DNA of 6,419 nucleotides. Origin: Emcibacter sp. (GTDB lineage Bacteria; Pseudomonadota; Alphaproteobacteria; Sphingomonadales; Emcibacteraceae). A model generated the notes under the pieces. The model was not told the DNA's origin, did no database searches, and saw only the letters and a program-made list of their open reading frames with translations. Shown one piece after another: positions 1 to 5,469 of this stretch. Every line of letters starts with the position of its first letter. Within the stretch, counting starts at the first letter, position 1. The position numbers were made by a program, and so were the translations under genes. The stretch covers positions 1-6,419 of the forward strand of contig JAGLJX010000413.1 in assembly GCA_023142175.1 (NCBI GenBank). The letters run 5' to 3'.

Positions 1-1001
1 ACCACCGAGACATCATTCTGGTTTGCCAGTGCCAGAACCAGTGTTTCCGCCGATGACCCTGTTTGTGGCAACAGGGTCGGCACGATGGACAGAAGATCAG
101 TTTCCACCCGAGCTTTTTCCGCAGATCGCGCCTGCATTTTGGGTAGAATATTCGTCTCCACATGGGCATTGAAACGGTCCATGACCTCATCCTGCTTTGG
201 CCCATGGCCCAAAGTAGGCATGGGTCTGTAGTCCCATTCAAACTCGCAGTATGACGGGGTGATATTGGCGGCTGTCCCGCCCTTGATCCGGCCCACATGA
301 ACGGTGGTATAGGGCGGTTTGAATCCTTCAATCAGCGGCGGTCGCGCCCTCATTTCATCGGCCAACTCGCTTAAGTAGCCAATCATTTCCGCCGCATACA
401 TAACTGCATTAAGACCCTTGTCGCTACTGGAATGGGACTCCAAGCCGTAGACGCGGGTCAACAGGTGATAAATGCCTTTATGGGAATTGACCACCTTCAT
501 ATTGGTTGGCTCGCCCACGATGCAGGCTCTGGGGCGGACGGGCATGGCGCGCACATACTCAACCAGGCTCATCACCCCCGTACATCCCGTTTCCTCATCA
601 TAGGAAAAGGCCAGATGCAACGGCTCCTTCAGGTCGGCGGCCACGAAATTCGGGACGGCGGCAAGGACACAGGCGATGAAGCCCTTCATGTCGCTGGTTC
701 CCCGACCATATAGCCGACCGTCCCGCGTCACCATATCAAAGGGATCATGGGACCAATTCTGCTCGGCCACGGGGACCACATCCGTATGACCGGACAGGAT
801 AATACCGGGAATATCCGCCGGGCCAATGGTGGCGAGCAGATTTGCCTTGGTCTTTTCCTCATTGAAAAAAACCTGTGACGGGATGCCATATCCGTCCAGA
901 TATTCTGTTACAAAATCAATAAGTTCGAGGTTTGACTTCCAGCTGGTGGTATCAAAAGAGATCAGCTTTGCCAGCATTTCGTCTGTAGAATATTCTTTCA
1001 T
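1..1001 (-). CDS. argE: Acetylornithine deacetylase, M20 family (3' end cut by window)
   Basis: Cytoplasmic metallo-hydrolase of the M20 peptidase family; ArgE removes the acetyl group from N-acetylornithine to give ornithine for arginine synthesis. I translated the minus strand from the ATG at 999-1001; about 333 residues are visible. Motifs seen in order are SGHTDVVP (H72 metal ligand, D74), GRGTSDMKGF (D104, expected to bridge two metals), YDEETGCTG (E136 general base, E137 ligand), VGEPT (E164 ligand), then YGLESHSS and GGTAANITP of the dimerisation domain. The family is usually about 380-420 residues, so roughly 50-80 C-terminal residues, including the last metal-binding His, lie outside the window. 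AGGG at 1008-1011, six bases before the ATG, is a fair ribosome site. It is divergent from the regulator-like gene at 1061. Related M20 enzymes (DapE, carboxypeptidases) are less likely because the motif spacing and the HSS and NITP segments look like ArgE. Pathway role is inferred from family. Confidence 0.9.
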   Translation of the reverse strand, partial: MKEYSTDEMLAKLISFDTTSWKSNLELIDFVTEYLDGYGIPSQVFFNEEKTKANLLATIGPADIPGIILSGHTDVVPVAEQNWSHDPFDMVTRDGRLYGRGTSDMKGFIACVLAAVPNFVAADLKEPLHLAFSYDEETGCTGVMSLVEYVRAMPVRPRACIVGEPTNMKVVNSHKGIYHLLTRVYGLESHSSSDKGLNAVMYAAEMIGYLSELADEMRARPPLIEGFKPPYTTVHVGRIKGGTAANITPSYCEFEWDYRPMPTLGHGPKQDEVMDRFNAHVETNILPKMQARSAEKARVETDLLSIVPTLLPQTGSSAETLVLALANQNDVSV

Positions 1002-1060
1002 TTACGGCCCTGTGTTGTTTGCGTTATAGTTTATACCAGTAAAAAATAATTACAAAGAGA
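1002..1060. promoter_or_regulatory. Short divergent promoter region between argE and the CII-like gene
   Basis: These 59 AT-rich bases must carry the 5' signals of both divergent genes, unless argE is read from inside the neighbour. On the plus strand TATAGT (1025-1030) resembles a -10 box, with TTTACG (1001-1006) 18 bases upstream as a weak -35 box overlapping the argE start codon. On the minus strand the same bases read CTATAA (1029-1024) or TATAAA (1035-1030), with no convincing -35. The two -10 candidates overlap, so the genes could compete for polymerase or share an operator. All of this is by eye. Confidence 0.35.
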
Positions 1061-1570
1061 ATGGAAAATCAAATGCCATTTAATCCCTTAAAACGCCGAA
1101 AATACGGCTCTACCAAGGCGGTGGTCAGTGAATTGTTCAAGCAGGCCGGTGGTATTCCGACTGTTATGGAGATATTAGACATTGGCCGCACCCGCGCCTA
1201 TGACTTCACCGATCCCAACGGCGATGCGGAACTGTCACTGGAACGGGTGGAGAAACTGGTGAGGGAAACCAGTGCCACCGTTGTTTCAGAGCATTTTGCT
1301 TTTCTGGCGGGCGGGGTTTTCCTGCCGATTGAGACACTGGAGGAAGATATCGACTGGCATTCCATCGCCGCACGCGCCAGCCTGAGAAATGCGGCAAATA
1401 TTGGCGGTATTCTGGACAGCATCAGCCCCCATGGCAGTTCGCCGGGATATATTGATGCCGATGAAGCCCGTGATCTTATTAAGAAACTGGATAAGCATTT
1501 TTCCCTGCTGGCCCTGCAACGGCAATTACTGATCGGTATTATCGAAGAAGAAGAAGAAGAAGCGGATTAA
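1061..1570 (+). CDS. Small HTH protein resembling phage regulatory CII (CP76) family
   Basis: 169-residue soluble protein, no signal peptide or membrane segment. After a basic N-terminus (KRRK, residues 11-14), residues about 19-70 look like a helix-turn-helix: AVVSELFKQAGG, then VMEILDIGRTRAYDFTDPNG, then LSLERVEKLVRET. The order 'gene-dosage-like helix, recognition helix with R-x-Y, D-P-N, L-S-L-E-x-V' is what I know from the phage CII/CP76 regulator family, which also occurs on alphaproteobacterial chromosomes. It continues with HFAFLAGGVFLPIE (78-91), a middle segment, and a C-terminal helix (about 132-161) ending in six Glu residues. The start is uncertain: the ATG at 1061 has the purine run AAAGAGA directly against it, too close for good pairing, whereas the in-frame ATG at 1073 (Met5) is also usable. 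It lies divergent from argE and converges on trkH. A DNA-binding, regulatory role is inference; target unknown. Confidence 0.7.
   Translation: MENQMPFNPLKRRKYGSTKAVVSELFKQAGGIPTVMEILDIGRTRAYDFTDPNGDAELSLERVEKLVRETSATVVSEHFAFLAGGVFLPIETLEEDIDWHSIAARASLRNAANIGGILDSISPHGSSPGYIDADEARDLIKKLDKHFSLLALQRQLLIGIIEEEEEEAD
1544..1561 (+). repeat. Six tandem GAA triplets coding a Glu run
   Basis: Six perfect GAA copies encode the acidic tail (Glu162-Glu167) of the CII-like protein, two codons (GCG, GAT) before its stop. The run keeps the reading frame if triplets are gained or lost, so tail length could vary between strains. Confidence 0.85.
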
Positions 1571-3019
1571 TCACGCTCTCCAGAATTGGGGGGAGAAAAG
1601 AATAAGCACTGCAAAAATTTCCAGCCGTCCCAGAAGCATACCGATGGTCAGTAGCCATTTTGCAGTATCGGGCAGGGTCTGAAATGTTCCCGTAGGGCCG
1701 ATAATAGGCCCAAGCGCCGGCCCCACATTGGATATGGCTGTTCCTGCGCCCGAAATGGCAGTGATAAAATCAAGCCCGGTCAGGGACAAACCAAAAGCCA
1801 GCACCAGAAAGCACAGCAGGAACAGGAACAGATAGCTGATCACCGATCCCATAACATCACCCTTGATGGGCATATTGTTATAGCGGGGGATGAAGATCCC
1901 ACTGGGCCGCAGGATATGCTTGAAATGAGCAATAACCATGATCACCAGAACCTGAAGCCGGAATATCTTGATACCACAGGAAGTGGACCCCGCACAGCCG
2001 CCAATGAACATCATAAAAAAGAAAAATACCATAGCCAGCGAGCCCCAAGCGGTATAATCCGCCGTGGCAAATCCCGTCCCCGTCAGGATGGACACCACAT
2101 TGAAGGTGGTATAACGCACAATATCCTCTAGCCCCTGAGCACTATCCCCCCACCGCCACAGGCTGAGTATGGTGATCAACAGAATAAGCAGCGCCAGAAA
2201 CCATTTGACCTGAGAATCCCGCCACAGCACCAGGCTATGCCCCTGTACCATTTTCAGATAAAGGATGAAGGGCATGCTTCCGATGATCATGAACATGACA
2301 ATGATATAATCGATCAAGGCGCTGTTAAAATGTCCGATTGAGCCATCCGAGGTGGAATATCCCCCCGTGGCAATGGTGGTGAAGGCGTGGCAGGTGGCTT
2401 CAAAAATGCTCATGCCTGCCGACCATAATGCTACCGCACAAATGATGGTCAGGCCCACATAAAGCAACGATATCGCCATACCCAATTGTGCCGCCCGTGG
2501 CAGAACTTTCTCCGCCGTATCAAATGCCCCGATCTTGAACAATTGCATACCACCCACCCGCAGGAAAGGCAGGATAATCACCGCCATGATAATAATACCA
2601 ACCCCGCCGAACCATTGCAGCAGCGCGCGCCACAGAAGAATTCCGGGTGGGGCGCCGTCAAGTCCGGTGATGACCGTGGAGCCAGTGGTCGACAGACCAG
2701 ACATGGCTTCAAAAAAAGCATCGGTATAGCTGAGCGCCAGATCGGAAAAAACGAAGGGCAAAGCGCCAAAGATCGGAATAACCACCCATGTGGATACGGT
2801 CAGGATAAAGGCCTGCTGAATGGAAAGTTCTTCGTCTTCGCCCCGACTGGTCAGAAAAAGCATCCCTCCAACAAACATTACGAGGCCGGAACAAATGGCA
2901 AAAACCTGCCAGTCCGGGTTGCCCACGGCAACATCAACCAAAGCAGGGAACAGCATACCCACCCCAAGTATGAGCAGGAATAATCCGTTAATCAGCAATA
3001 TGGGTCGAAGATCAACCAA
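1571..3019 (-). CDS. trkH: Trk potassium uptake system membrane subunit TrkH
   Basis: Inner-membrane potassium-translocating subunit that works with the cytoplasmic NAD-binding TrkA (not in this window). At 482 residues it matches the family length and is hydrophobic throughout. The four pore loops are visible: STTGSTV (110-116), TTIATGGYST (214-223), LTGTGFATADY (312-322) and ISNVGPALG (429-437), each with the conserved filter Gly. GGCAGSTSCGIK (340-351) is the mid-channel loop, and the C-terminus FSPQFWRA matches E. coli FTPTFWRE. Pore loops point to K+ (possibly K+/Na+) transport. The start is TTG at 3019: the frame is closed by TAA five codons upstream, and MVDLRP followed by a membrane helix is a typical N-terminus. 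GAGG sits only one base before this TTG, too close for normal pairing, so initiation may depend on coupling to folE 24 bases upstream. Its stop abuts the stop of the convergent gene. Confidence 0.95.
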   Translation of the reverse strand: MVDLRPILLINGLFLLILGVGMLFPALVDVAVGNPDWQVFAICSGLVMFVGGMLFLTSRGEDEELSIQQAFILTVSTWVVIPIFGALPFVFSDLALSYTDAFFEAMSGLSTTGSTVITGLDGAPPGILLWRALLQWFGGVGIIIMAVIILPFLRVGGMQLFKIGAFDTAEKVLPRAAQLGMAISLLYVGLTIICAVALWSAGMSIFEATCHAFTTIATGGYSTSDGSIGHFNSALIDYIIVMFMIIGSMPFILYLKMVQGHSLVLWRDSQVKWFLALLILLITILSLWRWGDSAQGLEDIVRYTTFNVVSILTGTGFATADYTAWGSLAMVFFFFMMFIGGCAGSTSCGIKIFRLQVLVIMVIAHFKHILRPSGIFIPRYNNMPIKGDVMGSVISYLFLFLLCFLVLAFGLSLTGLDFITAISGAGTAISNVGPALGPIIGPTGTFQTLPDTAKWLLTIGMLLGRLEIFAVLILFSPQFWRA

Positions 3020-3023
3020 TCCT

Positions 3024-3047
3024 CTATCCGCCTTTTATTTTATTCAT
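3024..3047 (-). other. Seven-codon ORF overlapping the folE stop, ending just before trkH
   Basis: The minus strand reads ATGA at the folE stop: an ATG at 3047-3045 shares bases with the folE TGA and opens MNKIKGG before a TAG at 3026-3024, four bases short of the trkH TTG. There is no clear ribosome site of its own. It could hand ribosomes from folE to trkH by termination and reinitiation, or be chance. It is not the true trkH start, because it is in a different frame and is closed by TAG. Confidence 0.25.
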
Positions 3048-3640
3048 ACATGGGATTCAAACGTCCCAACTACCGCCAGAAACTCACGTCTGGTCTTTTC
3101 ATCTTTGCGAAAGGCCCCGACCATGCGGCTGGTGACCATAGACACCCCGTGAGCATGAACGCCGCGTGTTGACATACATTCATGAGTTGCCTGTATGATC
3201 ACGCCAACGCCGATCGGTTCCAGAACTTCCCATATACAGTCGGCAATTTGCGCCGTCAGCTTTTCCTGCACCTGAAGCCGCTTGGCATAGGTTTCCACCA
3301 CGCGGGCCAGCTTGCTGATGCCTACCACTTTTTTATTGGGCAGATAGCCCACATGAACCCGGCCAATGATCGGTGCCATATGATGTTCACAGTGGGATTC
3401 AAAAGGAATATCCCTGAGCACAACCATCTCGTCATATCCGCCAATTTCCTCAAATGTGCGGGAAAGAACCTTACGCGGGTCTTCATCATAGCCACGGAAG
3501 AATTCTTTATAGGCATTAACGACACGGCTGGGCGTATCCAGCAGACCTTCCCGCAGGGGGTCATCTCCGGCCCATTGAATCAGCGTTTTTACGGCGGCTT
3601 CTGCTTGAGCCTGTGTAGGTTTATCAGTTTTCTTCAACAA
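3044..3640 (-). CDS. folE: GTP cyclohydrolase I (FolE, type I)
   Basis: Cytoplasmic zinc enzyme that converts GTP to 7,8-dihydroneopterin triphosphate and formate, the first step of folate synthesis and also a source for deazaguanine (queuosine) and pterin pathways. 198 residues is close to the usual length. The zinc site is complete: Cys84 and His87 in [10 protein letters not shown] and Cys155 in [11 protein letters not shown]; His86 and His153 correspond to the catalytic histidines of E. coli FolE (H112, H179). [20 protein letters not shown] (108-126 region) and the R-R-E-F-L C-terminal strand are typical. All zinc ligands are present, marking the ordinary zinc-dependent type, not the FolE2 type. 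The start is TTG at 3640, backed by AGGGGA six bases upstream; a second in-frame TTG follows directly. The gene follows apaG by 18 bases and precedes trkH by 24, so it is probably cotranscribed with both. Confidence 0.97.
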   Translation of the reverse strand: MLKKTDKPTQAQAEAAVKTLIQWAGDDPLREGLLDTPSRVVNAYKEFFRGYDEDPRKVLSRTFEEIGGYDEMVVLRDIPFESHCEHHMAPIIGRVHVGYLPNKKVVGISKLARVVETYAKRLQVQEKLTAQIADCIWEVLEPIGVGVIIQATHECMSTRGVHAHGVSMVTSRMVGAFRKDEKTRREFLAVVGTFESHV

Positions 3641-3646
3641 AATATT

Positions 3647-3652
3647 TCCCCT
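3647..3652 (-). promoter_or_regulatory. Strong Shine-Dalgarno site fixing the folE TTG start
   Basis: AGGGGA on the minus strand lies six bases before the first TTG of folE. No ATG or GTG start is available between it and the in-frame apaG stop codon, so this site decides the start. Confidence 0.7.
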
Positions 3653-3658
3653 GTTAGC

Positions 3659-4093
3659 TTAGTTAAGGGTGTGGGAATCATAGGGGCTGTCCAGAGAGAA
3701 AGCCGGAATTTCCACTTCAAAGGAGCTGCCATCATTTTTATGCATCTTGTAATGGCCCGCCATAAATCCCGATGCGGTGGTGAGCGGTGCGCCGCTGGTA
3801 TATTCAAAAACATATCCCGGCTCTATGACCGGCTGCTCACCGACAACGCCTTCGCCCTGTACTTCCTCGGTGCGGCCCTGTGAGTCCGTGATGCGCCAGT
3901 AACGGCTTTTCAGCTGTAACGGTTCGGCACTCAAATTTTCGATCTGTATCTGATAGGCCCAGAAATAGCGACTTTCCTCCGGCTCTGATTCATCTTCCAG
4001 ATAAATAGGCTGGACAGAAACACGTACGCCCTGAGTTGTCGCCTCATAAGCCTCTTCGCTCAGTTTCATAAAATCTACTTTATCTTCGATCAT
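3659..4093 (-). CDS. apaG: ApaG domain protein
   Basis: Small fibronectin-III-like beta-sandwich protein of 144 residues; E. coli ApaG has 125. The core starts at Tyr16 (YEATTQGVRVSVQPIYL) and carries the family signature across residues 65-117: YWRITD, GRTEEVQGEGVVGEQP, PGYVFEYTSGAPLTT, then GFMAGHYKM, ending in VEIPAFSLD. ApaG has been linked to cobalt and magnesium resistance in enterobacteria, but its biochemical role is unsettled, so no reaction is assigned. The start at 4093 overlaps the metZ stop in TAATG (one shared base), with GCGGGA a short distance upstream, implying translational coupling. This start gives about 15 residues more than the family core; Met9 is an alternative. The stop TAA is in the same frame as folE, which begins six codons later. 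Pairing of apaG with metZ is common in Alphaproteobacteria, as far as I know. Confidence 0.95.
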   Translation of the reverse strand: MIEDKVDFMKLSEEAYEATTQGVRVSVQPIYLEDESEPEESRYFWAYQIQIENLSAEPLQLKSRYWRITDSQGRTEEVQGEGVVGEQPVIEPGYVFEYTSGAPLTTASGFMAGHYKMHKNDGSSFEVEIPAFSLDSPYDSHTLN

Positions 4094-5307
4094 TATATTC
4101 CCGCTATATGAGCCGCTTTTTGCAGATCTTCAATTAAATCATCGGGATGCTCTAGCCCCACAGACAGGCGCAACATTCCCTCGGTAATACCGACTTCAAG
4201 TCTGGCCGCCTCCGTCACGCTGGCGTGTGTTGTGCTCGACGGATGAGTGATCAGACTTTTTGCATCACCAAGGTTATTAGATATATCAATAATTTCCAAG
4301 GCATTAAGAAATTTAAAAGCACTATCACGGCCACCGGGCACATGCAGGGCAATGATGCTGCCGCCCATTGTCATCTGTTTCATAGCAAGCTCATGCTGTG
4401 AAAAATCCGCACGTCCGGGATATTTGACATAATCAAAACCGCCCAGATCAGACAAAGCATCGGCAACCTTCAGGGCATTATCACACATACGTTCCACCCG
4501 CATATCAATGGTTTCCAAGCCTTTCAACAGCACCCATGCGTTAAAGGGACTGATATTCGGCCCTGTATGGCGCAGATAGGGCAGTATGCTCTCTTCCATA
4601 ATTTCATCACTGGTCAGGATGCAGCCGCCAAGACAGCGGCCCTGCCCGTCAATATGCTTGGTCGCAGAATAAACAACCACATCCGCACCCATGGTCAGCG
4701 GCTTCTGCAATACGGGCGAGGCAAAGGCATTATCCACCACCACAGTCGCCCCATTTTCATGGGCCAACGCGCAGACAAAAGCAATATCCACCACATCCAG
4801 AGTCGGGTTGGCGGGTGTTTCAAGGAACACTGCAACTGTATTGGGTCGAAAAGCTGCCTTCCATGCTTCGTGATCCGTGCCATCTACAAAGGTAAAATCA
4901 ACACCGAATTTAGGCAGCAAAGTTTCAATGACTACCCGACAGGAGCCAAAGAGCGCCCGACTGGACACGACATGATCTCCGGCTTTAACCAATGAAAAAA
5001 TAGCCGATGATATCGCCGCCATACCCGTTGCCGTGGAACGGGCGACCTCTGCTCCCTCGATCAAAGCCATGCGGTCTTCAAACATAGCAGCGGTTGGATT
5101 ACGCAGCCGTGAATAGGTATAGCCTTCCTGATCACCGGCGAAGCGGGCCGCCGCATCCTCGGCGCAGTCATAGGCATAGCCCGATGTGAGGAACATGGCC
5201 TCGGATGTCTCGCCCACTTCACTGCGCCATGTTCCGCCCCTGACCAATTTGGTCTGAAGCCGCCATTTGTCGGTTACGTCGCGATTCTGTCCGCTATCTC
5301 TTTTCAT
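4093..5307 (-). CDS. metZ: O-succinylhomoserine sulfhydrylase (MetZ)
   Basis: Cytoplasmic PLP enzyme of the Cys/Met metabolism family (fold type I), 404 residues. MetZ uses sulfide to turn O-succinylhomoserine directly into homocysteine, the direct sulfhydrylation route to methionine. Lys217 in YSATKHIDGQGRCLGG is the PLP lysine, and the HIDGQGR form of this motif favours MetZ over cystathionine gamma-synthase or MetY. Other sites seen are YSRLRNPT (Tyr65 and Arg67, phosphate binding across the dimer), TGMAAI (94-99), VDNAFASP (Asp192, pyridine nitrogen), SLITHPSSTTHAS (351-363) and Arg380 in LRLSVGLEHP, which binds the substrate carboxylate. The ATG at 5307 has GAG six bases upstream, a weak site. 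It is the first gene of the metZ-apaG-folE-trkH set, with a promoter-like element and dyad just upstream. An acetylhomoserine-using enzyme cannot be fully excluded from sequence. Confidence 0.93.
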   Translation of the reverse strand: MKRDSGQNRDVTDKWRLQTKLVRGGTWRSEVGETSEAMFLTSGYAYDCAEDAAARFAGDQEGYTYSRLRNPTAAMFEDRMALIEGAEVARSTATGMAAISSAIFSLVKAGDHVVSSRALFGSCRVVIETLLPKFGVDFTFVDGTDHEAWKAAFRPNTVAVFLETPANPTLDVVDIAFVCALAHENGATVVVDNAFASPVLQKPLTMGADVVVYSATKHIDGQGRCLGGCILTSDEIMEESILPYLRHTGPNISPFNAWVLLKGLETIDMRVERMCDNALKVADALSDLGGFDYVKYPGRADFSQHELAMKQMTMGGSIIALHVPGGRDSAFKFLNALEIIDISNNLGDAKSLITHPSSTTHASVTEAARLEVGITEGMLRLSVGLEHPDDLIEDLQKAAHIAGI

Positions 5308-5340
5308 CTTATTCTCAAGCCTTTAAATTACAAGTATTTC

Positions 5341-5356
5341 CTGACTAGGTAGACAG
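5341..5356. promoter_or_regulatory. Imperfect 16-bp inverted repeat over the metZ -10 region
   Basis: CTGACTAGGTAGACAG has the symmetric form CTGnCTA-GG-TAGnCAG, 6 of 7 arm pairs matching around a two-base centre. It covers the proposed -10 box and reaches the likely transcription start, where a repressor would block polymerase. It is too short and tight-looped to be a terminator. A sulfur or methionine regulator is the natural guess, but I do not recognise the motif. Confidence 0.4.
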
Positions 5357-5374
5357 TAATTGGGCCAAGGTCAA
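5346..5374 (-). promoter_or_regulatory. Candidate housekeeping promoter for metZ-apaG-folE-trkH
   Basis: Minus strand shows TTGACC (5374-5369) as a -35 box, a 17-base spacer, and TACCTA (5351-5346) as a modest -10 box. Transcription would start near 5339, giving a leader of about 30 bases, too short for a riboswitch. It lies between the phaZ terminator and metZ, so the position is right. The -35 is strong and the -10 weak, which would fit a regulated promoter. Confidence 0.5.
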
Positions 5375-5414
5375 GAAAAGCTGATCCTACCACCATATTC
5401 CCCCGCCTGCCCAT

Positions 5415-5442
5415 AAAAAAAGAGACGGAAAAGCCGCCTCTT
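5415..5442 (-). terminator. Rho-independent terminator after phaZ
   Basis: Read on the minus strand: AAGAGGCGG, loop CTTTT, CCGTCTCTT, continuing into a run of seven T. The stem is nine pairs with one G-U, partly GC-rich, starting 27 bases after the phaZ stop. The T run is only on the minus-strand side, so it ends phaZ transcription and separates it from metZ. Confidence 0.9.
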
Positions 5443-5469
5443 GATATTGGGATATATTAACAGATTGTT

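Noticed and set aside
340..351. TrkH loop GGCAGSTSCGIK (residue numbers) differing from E. coli GGCAGSTGGGLK
   Set aside because: Ser-Cys in place of Gly-Gly is, to my knowledge, a common form in alphaproteobacterial TrkH; all four pore-loop glycines are present, so there is no sign of lost function.
432..713. 93-residue plus-strand open frame in the argE region
   Set aside because: It is antisense to the conserved M20 core of argE, which I translated on the minus strand; no independent support.
2486..2983. 165-residue plus-strand open frame antisense to trkH
   Set aside because: Translation is low-complexity, rich in Gln, His, Asn and Arg, as expected from the reverse of hydrophobic membrane-segment codons. 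trkH is certain here.
3182..3883. 233-residue plus-strand open frame running antisense across folE and apaG
   Set aside because: Both minus-strand genes have complete family motifs in this span, and the antisense translation shows no recognisable domain or ribosome site. It is a shadow frame.
5308..5400. SAM-II or other riboswitch before metZ
   Set aside because: I found none of the conserved SAM-II segments as I know them (such as the GCTAAA end), and the inferred leader after the promoter is only about 30 bases.
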